A DNA stretch of 57,864 nucleotides from positions 1 through 57,864 of the forward strand of contig JAEEVW010000021.1 of the NCBI GenBank assembly GCA_016291085.1, written 5' to 3'. The stretch is from Prevotella sp. GTDB lineage: Bacteria; Bacteroidota; Bacteroidia; Bacteroidales; Bacteroidaceae. Made by a program: the position numbers and the translations under genes. This document shows, in pieces, positions 27,474-35,893 of this stretch; position 1 is the first letter of the stretch; every line of letters begins with the position of its first letter. The notes beneath the pieces are model-generated. The model ran no database searches, was not told the DNA's origin, and worked only from the letters and a program-made list of their open reading frames with translations.

Positions 27474-29753
27474 ATGAAGAAATTATTTACACTTGTTGCT
27501 CTCTTGGCAATGGTCTTGGGGGCAAGCGCACAAACGCAGTGGGAAGAAGTCTATTCTATAGACTACACCACTTACCAAGGTTTCCCATTCTACGTAATGG
27601 GCTATGTGCCTGAGTTTGACGGTGGTTATATGACTGACCATGGTGCAAGTTACAGGTATGCCGAAGTAAAGGACGATGCTGAAGAAACCAGTGACGTCAT
27701 TGTGACCACGCAGAGTGGAGCCAAGTACTACAGATGGACTGAAGGTGGCGGTTGGCATCAGTATTTCATTGCTGATAATATCACCACCGTGATTGACGAG
27801 ACCTACAAAGTTGTTGCAAAGGTGAAGGCTTCAGAGGCTGTTACCTTCAACGTCAACATGGGTTGGGGTTGGGGTGAAGGCCAATCTATGGGTGCTTCTG
27901 TTTCTATTCCTCAGAGCGATGAGTTCGTTGAGGTAGAATGGGAGTATAGTGGTATTGGTGGCTCAAGCTGTAACCTCGTTGCCCAGCCTGGTGGTGCAAC
28001 CGCTACCATCGATTGGCAGAGCCTGAAGGTTTATCACAAGATGAAGGCTAACCAGCGTCCTAAGGAGTGGATTGAGGCTATTACATCCAATGCTGATGCC
28101 GAAAGCGCATGGCCTGCATGGTCTCTTGAGGAGACTGATGGCGTTAACATCAACTGGAGAGGTGACCGCACTGGCGAAATCTGCGCATGGGCTCTGACCA
28201 TGGGTAGAAACTTCCAGCCGAGTGTTATTAACGATGATAGTGACAGAGCTCGTCCATTCCCCGCTGATATCGTAGCGGATGAAACCAAAGAAGGCAACCA
28301 CGTGTTTGTTGTTGATGCTGCACAAGTAGCACCTGTCAGCGATGATGATGCAGCTTCTGTTGCTTGGGCCAACCAGTTCTGGATTCAGTCTAACCAGGGT
28401 TGGAAGTCTGGCACGCAGATTAAACTCCACTTCCGTTACAGGGCTGATCATGCTTGTACGGTAGGTACTCAGATTCACAAGCAGCATCCTTCTGACTATC
28501 TCCACTGGGAGGGTATCGGTACTCTTAACTTCACTGAGTCTTGGACAGAGTTTGACAAGACTATCACTTTCTCTGATGCACAGGCTGGTGGTTGGTCTGT
28601 CGCCTTTAACCTGAACTCTGACGAAGCTAATGGCCGTACGGCTAATAAGTTCTACTTCGATGATTTCTCTTGGCAGTACCTGAAGCTGGATGAAGGTTTC
28701 TTCGTTTCTGGTATTAACGCTACGACTACTACATCATACGATAATCTTGACAATGCTATCCAGTTCGTAGAAGAGGATGGTAATCTTGTGGCTACTGTTG
28801 GTGAAAAGGGTAATAACGCTACTTATGTTGATCAAATTATGGTTTCTACCGTTCGTGGTGACGATGCAGCCTTCAAGGGTGCAACCCTGAAGCCCAATGG
28901 CAAGATTAAGAATGATCCTGAGGAGTGGCTGGATTATGCTCCTTCTACTAATGCTAAGTTGGATCTCCCAGGTCTTGGTGTATGGAAGGTTTATATTGAC
29001 ACCAAGTACAATGCTATGGCATTCCAGATGCTCGAGGGTAAAGAATATGAGGAGGCTGAGCCCGTTGCTATCGTTACCAACGCAACAAACGTTGTTGTAA
29101 AGGGCCAGGAGCGTGACTGGAAGCCTGCTAAGGATGATGGTACTCCACAAGATGGTGAGGAAGGTATTGGTACTGGTCAGCCTTGGGACAACCAGTTCTT
29201 CCTGATTGCTAACCGCGTTGTGAAGGCTGGCGAGGCTACTGTTGTCAAGTTCAAGTATAAGGCTTCTGTTGCTGGTGCTACTTCTGGTACACAGTGTCAG
29301 GGCGAACCTGGCGCATACATCCACTGGGCAGCTATCGGCAGCATCACCTTCGGTGAGGATTGGCAGGACTTCGAAAAAGATTTCACTATCCCTGCTGAGT
29401 GCGATGGTAGTGAAGGCAAGCAGTTTAAGTCTATCGCTTTCAACCTGGCTGAAATCAAGGCAGCTTGTAACTATGAATTTAAGGACTTCCAGTGGTATCT
29501 GAGCGATCCTAATCTTGCGGAAGGTATGACTTACGAGAACCTGATTGACGCAGAAGGTACTAAGTTCTTCTACGTGAAGGAAGGTGCAGGCACTAACCCA
29601 TACGAGTTCGGTACTGATCCTTCAGGCATCAATAGCGTAATTAACGATGCTAAGAATGCTTCTGCTGTTACCTATAACATTGCTGGCCAGCGTGTATCTA
29701 AGGATTACAAGGGCCTCGTAATTAAGGAAGGCAAGAAGTATGTTGTCAAGTAA
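27474..29753 (+). CDS. Secreted multi-domain carbohydrate-binding protein (CBM4/9/22-like) with sorting-type C-terminus
   Basis: 759 residues. Signal peptide to about residue 19 (GASAQ). Three beta-sandwich modules of CBM4/9 type can be read: ~20-185, ~200-410 (FRYRADHACTVGTQIHKQHP; FNLNSDEANG) and ~535-690 (FKYKASVAGATSGTQ; IHWAAIGSITFGEDWQDFEK). The last ~35 residues (YNIAGQRVSKDYKGLVIKEG) resemble the C-terminal sorting segment of type IX secretion cargo in Prevotella. No catalytic domain is seen. Codons are mostly T-ending (GCT, GTT, GGT), suggesting high expression. It lies 130 bp behind the GH10-like gene and could be co-expressed or partly independent. Confidence 0.75.
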   Translation: MKKLFTLVALLAMVLGASAQTQWEEVYSIDYTTYQGFPFYVMGYVPEFDGGYMTDHGASYRYAEVKDDAEETSDVIVTTQSGAKYYRWTEGGGWHQYFIADNITTVIDETYKVVAKVKASEAVTFNVNMGWGWGEGQSMGASVSIPQSDEFVEVEWEYSGIGGSSCNLVAQPGGATATIDWQSLKVYHKMKANQRPKEWIEAITSNADAESAWPAWSLEETDGVNINWRGDRTGEICAWALTMGRNFQPSVINDDSDRARPFPADIVADETKEGNHVFVVDAAQVAPVSDDDAASVAWANQFWIQSNQGWKSGTQIKLHFRYRADHACTVGTQIHKQHPSDYLHWEGIGTLNFTESWTEFDKTITFSDAQAGGWSVAFNLNSDEANGRTANKFYFDDFSWQYLKLDEGFFVSGINATTTTSYDNLDNAIQFVEEDGNLVATVGEKGNNATYVDQIMVSTVRGDDAAFKGATLKPNGKIKNDPEEWLDYAPSTNAKLDLPGLGVWKVYIDTKYNAMAFQMLEGKEYEEAEPVAIVTNATNVVVKGQERDWKPAKDDGTPQDGEEGIGTGQPWDNQFFLIANRVVKAGEATVVKFKYKASVAGATSGTQCQGEPGAYIHWAAIGSITFGEDWQDFEKDFTIPAECDGSEGKQFKSIAFNLAEIKAACNYEFKDFQWYLSDPNLAEGMTYENLIDAEGTKFFYVKEGAGTNPYEFGTDPSGINSVINDAKNASAVTYNIAGQRVSKDYKGLVIKEGKKYVVK

Positions 29754-29814
29754 GTAATTACTGACAAATAAGATATTTACCTAAAAGGTAATTTTTAGAA
29801 CTTTACATGTGAAA

Positions 29815-29885
29815 GTCTCGGGCTCGTGAGAGTCCGAGACCTTTTGTTAGAAAGGGGTCAAGGCTCGTGAGAGTCCGAGACCTTT
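29815..29885 (+). terminator. Tandem terminator hairpins, second a partial copy
   Basis: GTCTCGG (29815-29821) pairs with CCGAGAC (29834-29840) around a small inner stem, followed by TTTT. The block GGCTCGTGAGAGTCCGAGAC and its T run are repeated at about 29862-29885 without the full left arm. Confidence 0.75.
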
Positions 29886-29887
29886 TA

Positions 29888-29965
29888 TTAAATATATATC
29901 ATTGACGCAGTTTTATCATCCATTGTCGCAGTTTTATCATCCATTGACGTCGTTTTATCATCCAT
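29888..29965 (-). CDS. Possible 25-residue peptide of MDDKTAS heptads
   Basis: On the minus strand the 21-bp tandem repeat reads as three heptads MDDKTTS, MDDKTAT, MDDKTAS followed by MIYI and a stop. The repeat length (21 bp) keeps the frame. There is no clear promoter or ribosome site, so expression is doubtful. The pattern is listed because the repeat is coding-like in this one frame. Confidence 0.3.
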   Translation of the reverse strand: MDDKTTSMDDKTATMDDKTASMIYI

Positions 29966-29980
29966 CGACGCAGTTTTAAC
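29900..29980. repeat. Nearly four copies of a 21-bp tandem repeat
   Basis: Unit CATTGACGCAGTTTTATCAT plus C, at 29900, 29921, 29942 and a partial copy at 29963, with one or two substitutions each. It lies between the end of the polysaccharide locus and the glycine operon. The rest of this ~300-bp gap holds only terminator hairpins. Confidence 0.9.
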
Positions 29981-30046
29981 TTTACAAGGCACGTTAGTAT
30001 GTTTTAGGACGGCAGTCAGAACCTTTTAGCAGGCACCTTCGAGGAT

Positions 30047-30078
30047 TAAAAAAAGGCGGCTATTCAGTAGCCGCCTTT
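30047..30078 (-). terminator. Terminator of the glycine cleavage operon, overlapping the lpd 3' end
   Basis: AAAGGCGGCTA (30052-30062) pairs perfectly with TAGCCGCCTTT (30068-30078) around a five-base loop that contains the lpd stop region. On the minus strand it is followed by a T run. Confidence 0.85.
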
Positions 30079-31535
30079 AATATTTCACCTAAAGTAGGAT
30101 GGATGTGAATGATGTCGCGTAGCTGTTGAAGCGTCGTATCACGACACATCAGCGCCGCAACCTCTTGAATGATGTCGGCACTATGAGCGCCATAAGCGTG
30201 GCAGCCCAGGATGAGAGACTCTCCCCCACCCCCTTCCGGCGAGGGAGGGGCGATGAATAGTTTCAGCATACCTTCTGTCTCGCCCATTGCCATTGCCTTG
30301 CCATTGGCACGCCAGAACGATTTGCGGCATTCGTAGGAAGCGCCAACGGGAGAATCCGGAGTGCCAACGGCAAAACCGTTGGCCACAGTAGCCTTCAACT
30401 GGTCCTCTGTGGGTCCTACGCAGGCAGCCTCAGGGGAAGTGAAGATAGCAGCGGGCATAATGTCGAAGCGGATATTATCCGTTTTGCCCAAGATGTGGTT
30501 GACAGCACGGATGGCCTGCATCTCAGCAGCATGGGCCAGCATCTGGCGGCCGTTGACGTCGCCAATGGCGTAGACCTTCGGTAATTGAGAATTGACAATT
30601 GAGAATTCTCTGACCTGAAGGTCAGAGTGTGGCACGCAATGAGAATTATGATTACTGCAGTATTGGAAGTTGTCGTCGACGGGGATGGCGCCGTTGGGGG
30701 CGAGGGTGATACCGAGGGCTTCGAGGTTCAGACCCGCTGTGCGAGGCTTGCGACCCGTAGCCATCAGAATGACGTCAGCCTCAACGCTCTCTGTCTGGCC
30801 TTTCTTATTCTCGAAGAACACTTCGCCATCAGCAATCTGCTTGACGGCACATTGCATATGGAAGGTGATGCCCTCTTTCTCCATCTGCTTGCGCAGGCGC
30901 TTGGCAATATCGCTATCGAGGGCAGGCAGACACTCCTTCAGGAACTCAATCACCGTCACCTCTGAGCCAAAGCGATGGAACACGCTGGCGAACTCCATAC
31001 CAATGACACCTGCACCAATGATGCAGAGGCGCTTGGGGAGCGTTTCGAGGTTCAGCAGCCCAGTAGAGTCAACGACACGAGGGTCGTCAATGCCAGGAAT
31101 GGGAAGCCATTTGGTTTCAGAACCGGTGGCGATGAGGATGTTAACCCCTCTCCATACCTCTCCCGAGGGAGAGGCTTCCACAGTATTTGAATCAACGAAC
31201 GAGGCCTTTTCGCGGACGAGGGTGATGTTGGGATGCGAGAGGATGCCCTCAACGCCTGCACGGAGCTGGGGAACAACCTGCGCCATACGCTCGCGAGCCT
31301 CATCGAATGTGGCGCTATGGACGTAAGTCTTCGTAGGAATACACCCTACGTTCAGACACGTACCGCCTACGTTGTCGCCCTCGAAGATCGTAACCTTCAA
31401 GCCCTGCTTGGCAGCATATTCAGCGGCGCGGTAACCCCCAGGGCCCGCACCGATGATAATGAGATCAGACTCACCCCCTTGCCCCTCCCTATGAGGGAGG
31501 GGAGTAGATAGTATACTTTGCTGTTTTTCTACCAT
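30060..31535 (-). CDS. lpd: Dihydrolipoyl dehydrogenase
   Basis: 491 residues. FAD motif IIIGAGPGGYRAAEYAAKQG, redox disulfide GGTCLNVGCIPTK, NAD motif IIGAGVIGMEFASVFHRFG, and a C-terminal dimer domain with the HPTLGE active-site His. It reoxidises the lipoyl arm of GcvH with NAD+. It is the last gene of the glycine cleavage operon. It is longer than most family members because of four in-frame low-complexity insertions: N-terminus (PLPHREGQGGES), ~residue 120 (ASPSGEVWRG), ~295-317 (array plus hairpin) and near 430 (APPSPEGGGGES). All lie in loops by position relative to the motifs, which are intact. Confidence 0.93.
   Translation of the reverse strand: MVEKQQSILSTPLPHREGQGGESDLIIIGAGPGGYRAAEYAAKQGLKVTIFEGDNVGGTCLNVGCIPTKTYVHSATFDEARERMAQVVPQLRAGVEGILSHPNITLVREKASFVDSNTVEASPSGEVWRGVNILIATGSETKWLPIPGIDDPRVVDSTGLLNLETLPKRLCIIGAGVIGMEFASVFHRFGSEVTVIEFLKECLPALDSDIAKRLRKQMEKEGITFHMQCAVKQIADGEVFFENKKGQTESVEADVILMATGRKPRTAGLNLEALGITLAPNGAIPVDDNFQYCSNHNSHCVPHSDLQVREFSIVNSQLPKVYAIGDVNGRQMLAHAAEMQAIRAVNHILGKTDNIRFDIMPAAIFTSPEAACVGPTEDQLKATVANGFAVGTPDSPVGASYECRKSFWRANGKAMAMGETEGMLKLFIAPPSPEGGGGESLILGCHAYGAHSADIIQEVAALMCRDTTLQQLRDIIHIHPTLGEILKAATE
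30221..30250. repeat. C-rich/G-rich palindromic insertion in lpd
   Basis: CCCCTTCC-GGC-GAGGGAGGGG type inverted repeat, translated as PPSPEGGGGES. It belongs to the same class as 31157-31174, 31482-31502 and 31572-31590. Confidence 0.7.
30578..30641. repeat. TTGAGAA array plus ACCTGAAGGT hairpin inside lpd
   Basis: Three clear 7-bp TTGAGAA units (30585-30605) plus a degenerate fourth before them are followed by the 20-nt perfect hairpin CTCTGACCTGAAGGTCAGAG (30608-30627) and TGTGGC..CGCAAT. The hairpin and the bases after it match 815-848. Confidence 0.85.
31157..31174. repeat. CCTCTCCC-GA-GGGAGAGG palindrome in lpd
   Basis: Perfect 8-bp arms with a two-base centre, translated as part of EASPSGEVWRGV. 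Confidence 0.8.
31482..31502. repeat. CCCCTCCC..GGGAGGGG palindrome at the lpd N-terminus
   Basis: CCCCTCCCT-AT-GAGGGAGGGG in the coding sequence for PLPHREGQGG. Near-identical to the palindrome at 31572-31590, which lies at the end of gcvPB. Confidence 0.8.
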
Positions 31536-31571
31536 TCGATAATAAACTTTGGTTGTTAGAAAGTAATCACC

Positions 31572-31590
31572 CCCTCCCTTATAGGGAGGG
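31572..31590. repeat. CCCTCCC..GGGAGGG palindrome at the gcvPB/lpd junction
   Basis: CCCTCCCT-TAT-AGGGAGGG spans the gcvPB stop region and encodes its last residues (LPSPSL, together with the following G-rich bases). Confidence 0.8.
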
Positions 31591-32994
31591 TGAGGGGAGG
31601 GTCTGCTTGTACGTCACCACCGGATGTTTTGCTGCCAGCACGTCATCTACACGCCCGATGGGAGTATTGTGAGGTGCAGACTTCACTAAGTCAGGATCAT
31701 TCTTCGCCTCCTCAGCAATCTTACGCATCACAGCGATGAAGCCATCGAGCGTCTCTTTCGACTCGTTCTCCGTAGGCTCAATCATCAGTGACTCGTGGAA
31801 GAGCAGCGGGAAGTAAATCGTGGGCGCATGATAGCCGTAATCAAGCAGGCGCTTCGCTACATCCATCGTAGTGACACCAGTGCTCTTATCCTTCAGTCCG
31901 TCGAACACGAACTCATGACAACAGACGGTGTCGATAGGCAACTCGTAGACATCCTTCAGGCTCTCCTTGATATAGTTGGCATTAAGCGTAGCCAGCGGAC
32001 CCACCAGCTTCACGTTCTCACGACCCAGCGAGAGGATATAAGCGTAGGCACGCATCATCACACCGAAGTTGCCCTTATATGGAGATACGAAGGGGAAGAA
32101 CTCCTGCAGTCCTTCGCGCACACCTACAGGTCCGGCACCAGGGCCTCCACCTCCGTGAGGCGTAGAGAAGGTCTTGTGCAGGTTGATGTGCATCACGTCG
32201 AAGCCCATATCGCCAGGACGACAAGCGCCCAGCATAGGGTTCAGGTTAGCTCCATCGTAATACATCAAGCCACCCGCATCGTGGATGAGCTTTGCGATAG
32301 CAGGAATCTGCGTTTCGAAGAGTCCCAGCGTATTGGGGTTCGTCATCATCATGGCGGCGATGTTTGGACCTTCTAGTTCTACTAGTCTCTCTAGGTCTAC
32401 TAGATCGACTAGTCCTATAGCGTTACTCTTCACCTCGAGAATCTCGAGGCCACAGACTGCTGCAGAGGCAGGATTGGTGCCATGAGCCGAGTCAGGCACA
32501 ATGACCTTCTTGCGCTGCATATCACCACGCGAACGGTGATAGTTATCTATTACCATCAGACCCGTCAGTTCACCATGAGCACCAGCATAGGGCTTGAAGG
32601 TGAAGTGAGCCAGACCCGTAAGGGCACAGAGCGACTTCTCGAGCAGGATCACCAGAGCCCTTGCGCCAACGACTGTATGATCGGGCTGCAATGGGTGCAG
32701 GTTCTGGAACTGTGGCTGAGCTGCCATCTCCTCGTTAATCTTGGGGTTGTACTTCATCGTACAAGAACCGAGGGGATAGAAACCGGTATCCACACCGAAG
32801 TTATTATTCGAGAGGTTCGTATAGTGACGCACCACCGTCAGCTCGTCGCACTCAGGCAGAGCGGCATCCTCCGCACGTCGCAGAGAGGCAGGCACCTCGT
32901 ACTGCTCGCCAAAACTGTTTCTTGGCAGGCTATAGCCTTTGCGGCCTTCTTTCGAAAGTTCGAAAATCAGATTTCCATATAACTTGTTATTCAT
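31579..32994 (-). CDS. gcvPB: Glycine dehydrogenase (decarboxylating) subunit 2
   Basis: 471 residues. PLP-enzyme features: [42 protein letters not shown] and the lysine loop [19 protein letters not shown]. With subunit 1 it forms the split P-protein that decarboxylates glycine and passes the aminomethyl group to GcvH. A CTAG-based 5 x 9-bp array is translated in frame ([16 protein letters not shown], about residues 193-207), in a surface-like segment between conserved blocks. The C-terminus is formed by a C/G-rich palindrome. It lies between gcvPA and lpd. Confidence 0.94.
   Translation of the reverse strand: MNNKLYGNLIFELSKEGRKGYSLPRNSFGEQYEVPASLRRAEDAALPECDELTVVRHYTNLSNNNFGVDTGFYPLGSCTMKYNPKINEEMAAQPQFQNLHPLQPDHTVVGARALVILLEKSLCALTGLAHFTFKPYAGAHGELTGLMVIDNYHRSRGDMQRKKVIVPDSAHGTNPASAAVCGLEILEVKSNAIGLVDLVDLERLVELEGPNIAAMMMTNPNTLGLFETQIPAIAKLIHDAGGLMYYDGANLNPMLGACRPGDMGFDVMHINLHKTFSTPHGGGGPGAGPVGVREGLQEFFPFVSPYKGNFGVMMRAYAYILSLGRENVKLVGPLATLNANYIKESLKDVYELPIDTVCCHEFVFDGLKDKSTGVTTMDVAKRLLDYGYHAPTIYFPLLFHESLMIEPTENESKETLDGFIAVMRKIAEEAKNDPDLVKSAPHNTPIGRVDDVLAAKHPVVTYKQTLPSPSL
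32373..32417. repeat. 5 x 9-bp CTAG array inside gcvPB
   Basis: CTAGTTCTA, CTAGTCTCT, CTAGGTCTA, CTAGATCGA, CTAGTCCTA. CTAG begins every unit. Arrays of the same design lie in dxs (38320-38364) and the S41 peptidase (51169-51213). Confidence 0.95.
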
Positions 32995-32996
32995 AC

Positions 32997-33028
32997 TTCA
33001 TTCTTTCATTTTTTCATTCTTTCATTCT
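32997..33028. repeat. 4 x 8-bp TTCATTCT array between gcvPB and gcvPA
   Basis: TTCATTCT, TTCATTTT, TTCATTCT, TTCATTCT. It fills nearly the whole intergenic gap and ends at the gcvPA stop codon. Confidence 0.9.
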
Positions 33029-34341
33029 TACAACGCCGCAATCTTTACGAGGTTATCTATTTCTTCCTTAGTACGTTTCTCTGTAACAGCGAAGAGGAAT
33101 CCATCCTGGAAACGGATACCACCCAGGAAGCCCGCTTCGATGAAACGCTGATAGAGCGTATTGGCATCGCCATCATACTTCACATAGAACTCATTGAAGA
33201 ACGGCTTGTCGTAAACCAACGAGAAGCGTCCCGTCTTCAACAGTTCGTCACAGAGATAATGAGCACCAGCGTAAGAAAGCTCAGCAGCCTCCTTCAAGCC
33301 CTGCTTGCCCATCAGTGAGCAATACATCGTTACGAAGAGGGCCATCAGCGACTGGTTTGAACAGATGTTTGACGTAGCCTTCTGTCGACGGATGTGCTGT
33401 TCGCGAGCCTGAAGGGTAAGCACGAAGCAACGCTGGTCGCGATTGTCCTTCGTCATACCTACAATGCGTCCTGGCATCTTGCGAATCAGTTTCTCTGTGC
33501 AACACATATAGCCCACGTACGGACCACCGAACTGCATCGGTATGCCCAGACTCTGACCATCACCCACAGCAATGTCTGCCCCCCACTCGCCAGGTGTCTT
33601 CAACACTGCGAGGTCGGAAGCGACAGAGTCGATGATGAAGAGGGTCTTGTTCTCGTGACAAGCATCCGCGAAGCCAGTGAAGTCCTCAACGATACCAAAC
33701 ACATTGGGTTGCTGAACCATCACACCAGCAAAACCGCCTTCAGCGAGTTTCGCCTTCACATCGTCGAGACTGGTAACGCCATCACGGATTGGCAGAATCT
33801 CTATCTCAATACCATGATGCAGGGCGTAGGTCTTCAGCACCTCTAAAGTGAGTGAATTATTACAGCCACCAACAAGAATCTTGTTCTGTTTCTTACCAGC
33901 AGCCACAGCCATCATCATGGCCTCAGCAGCAGCGGTAGTGCCGTCATACATCGAGGCATTGGAAATGTCCATACCTGTGAGCTCAGCCATCATCGACTGA
34001 TACTCAAAGATATAATGGAGCGTGCCCTGGGAGATTTCTGCCTGATACGGGGTGTACGATGTCAAGAACTCTGAGCGCTGCAACAGATTGGGAATCACAG
34101 AGGGGGTATAGTGATCGTAAACGCCCATGCCTGCAAAACAGGTGAGCTGTTTGTTCTCCGAGCCAAGTTTCTCGAAGACTTGTCTCACCTCCAGTTCGCA
34201 CATCGACCAGGGGAGTTCGTAGTCACCCTTAAAACGGATGCTGTCAGGAATCTGGGCATAAAGGCCATCGAGGTCTTTCACCCCAGCCTTCGCCAGCATC
34301 GCCTGCAAGTCGTCATCCGTATGCGGAAAGTATTTAAACAT
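33028..34341 (-). CDS. gcvPA: Glycine dehydrogenase (decarboxylating) subunit 1
   Basis: 437 residues, standard length. Motifs: FAGMGVYDHYTPSVI, TPYQAEISQGTLHYIFEYQSM, MYDGTTAAAEAMMMA, and QSLGIPMQFGGPYVGYM. The subunit lacks the PLP lysine, as expected for the N-terminal half of the split P-protein. It is followed by gcvPB with only an 8-bp repeat array between. Confidence 0.94.
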   Translation of the reverse strand: MFKYFPHTDDDLQAMLAKAGVKDLDGLYAQIPDSIRFKGDYELPWSMCELEVRQVFEKLGSENKQLTCFAGMGVYDHYTPSVIPNLLQRSEFLTSYTPYQAEISQGTLHYIFEYQSMMAELTGMDISNASMYDGTTAAAEAMMMAVAAGKKQNKILVGGCNNSLTLEVLKTYALHHGIEIEILPIRDGVTSLDDVKAKLAEGGFAGVMVQQPNVFGIVEDFTGFADACHENKTLFIIDSVASDLAVLKTPGEWGADIAVGDGQSLGIPMQFGGPYVGYMCCTEKLIRKMPGRIVGMTKDNRDQRCFVLTLQAREQHIRRQKATSNICSNQSLMALFVTMYCSLMGKQGLKEAAELSYAGAHYLCDELLKTGRFSLVYDKPFFNEFYVKYDGDANTLYQRFIEAGFLGGIRFQDGFLFAVTEKRTKEEIDNLVKIAAL

Positions 34342-34408
34342 TATTTTCGATTTTACGATATTACGACATTTCGCTATAACGTTATACCGTTATAACGTCA
34401 TTACGAAC

Positions 34409-34789
34409 CTATTTTTCACAAAATTCAGCGTAAGCCTTTGCATCCATCAGGTCGTTCAGTTCGCCCTTGTCTGCGATGGTTACCTTGATAATCCAATTGG
34501 CATAAGCGTCGCTGTTGATGAGTTCGGGCTGGTCTTCCAAGTCCTCGTTCACCTCAACGACGACACCCGTTACAGGTGACATCAGGTCTGAAGCAGCCTT
34601 TACACTCTCGACAGCACCAAACTCCTCGCCTGCCGTTACCTCGTCATCCACTTCGGGCATATCGACGTACACCACATTACCCAGTGCGTTCTGGGCATAA
34701 TCCGTAATACCAATGTAACCGAAGTCACCTTCTACACGTACATACTCGTGCGACTCACTGTAATAGAGTCCTTCCAATACTTTTGCCAT
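34409..34789 (-). CDS. gcvH: Glycine cleavage system H protein
   Basis: 126 residues. The lipoyl-carrier lysine is in GAVESVKAASDLMSPVTG. It shuttles the aminomethyl group between GcvP, GcvT and Lpd. It is flanked by gcvT upstream and gcvPA downstream. The 67-bp gap to gcvPA holds mirrored CGTTATAACG-type sequence. Confidence 0.95.
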   Translation of the reverse strand: MAKVLEGLYYSESHEYVRVEGDFGYIGITDYAQNALGNVVYVDMPEVDDEVTAGEEFGAVESVKAASDLMSPVTGVVVEVNEDLEDQPELINSDAYANWIIKVTIADKGELNDLMDAKAYAEFCEK

Positions 34790-34794
34790 AGTTA

Positions 34795-35886
34795 TTATTT
34801 TTTATAGTTTTTGTTATAGAATTGTTTTTTCACTACCTTGCCTGCAAACACCTTTTTGCGAATCTGGACTTGTACCTCGGTATCCAGTTTGGCATACGGG
34901 GTGTCGATCAGCGCCATGCAGACGCTCTTGTCTGTCGAAATGGTGTGGTAACCTGTCGTTACCTCGCCAATGGGGGCGCCATCCATATTCAATACGGTGT
35001 AACCATGACGGGGAATGGCCTTGTCCTGCAGCTCGATGCCCACAATCTTCTTGGCAGGTCCGTCAGCCTTTTGCTTAGCCAGCGCGTCCTTACCAATGAA
35101 CTCGTCCTTGTCGAGTTTGACGAAGATGCCCAAGCCAGCCATAATGGGTGTAATGTCTGCTGAGAGTTCGTCGCCATAAAGGGGAAGTCCCACCTCGAAG
35201 CGCAAGGTATCGCGACAGCCCAGTCCACAGGGCTTGCAACGTCCCGATGCCACCAACTTGTCCCAGCACTCATTAATATAAAGAGGTGTAGCGTAAATCT
35301 CGAAGCCGTCCTCGCCCGTGTAACCTGTTCGCGAAAGGACCACATCGCCCATCTGCTTGAAGGTGTAGAACGTCAAGTCAGAGCCGTCAATACCCAGAAC
35401 ATCCTTCAACACCTGTTCTGAATCAGGGCCTTGTACAGCCAGTTCGCCATACAAGTCGCTTTGATGTTCCAGTACGACATCGTAACCCTTTGCTTGTTCC
35501 TGTATCCACGCCCAGTCCTTATCAATATTGGCAGCATTGATAACCAAGAAGAAACGGTCGTCTGCCATCTTATAGACTAGCAAATCATCAACTACGCCGC
35601 CATCCTCGTAACACATCATGCCATAGAGGATTTTCCCTTCAGGCATACCTATCACATTGTTCGTAAAGATGTGATTCACATAGCGCTCGGCATCATTGCC
35701 AGTAATGAGTACTTCACCCATGTGGCTGACGTCGAACACGCCACAAGCCTGGCGCACAGCCTGATGTTCGTCCACGATGCCACTATACTGAATAGGCATG
35801 TCGAAACCTCCAAAGGGTGACATCAGCGCTCCCAACGCTACATGTTTGTCATAAAGACAAGTCCGTTTGTTATTGTTTTGTTCCAT
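34795..35886 (-). CDS. gcvT: Aminomethyltransferase (glycine cleavage T protein)
   Basis: 363 residues, normal length. Motifs: FDVSHMGEVLITG, the folate-binding TFYTFKQMGDVVLSRTGYTGEDGFEIY, and C-terminal GEVTTGYHTISTDKSVCMAL. It moves the methylene group to tetrahydrofolate and releases ammonia. Five bases separate it from gcvH. Confidence 0.95.
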   Translation of the reverse strand: MEQNNNKRTCLYDKHVALGALMSPFGGFDMPIQYSGIVDEHQAVRQACGVFDVSHMGEVLITGNDAERYVNHIFTNNVIGMPEGKILYGMMCYEDGGVVDDLLVYKMADDRFFLVINAANIDKDWAWIQEQAKGYDVVLEHQSDLYGELAVQGPDSEQVLKDVLGIDGSDLTFYTFKQMGDVVLSRTGYTGEDGFEIYATPLYINECWDKLVASGRCKPCGLGCRDTLRFEVGLPLYGDELSADITPIMAGLGIFVKLDKDEFIGKDALAKQKADGPAKKIVGIELQDKAIPRHGYTVLNMDGAPIGEVTTGYHTISTDKSVCMALIDTPYAKLDTEVQVQIRKKVFAGKVVKKQFYNKNYKK

Positions 35887-35893
35887 AATCTGA

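Noticed and set aside
29900..29980. Regular 21-bp repeats considered as a CRISPR array
   Set aside because: Units are directly tandem with no spacers and there are no cas genes.
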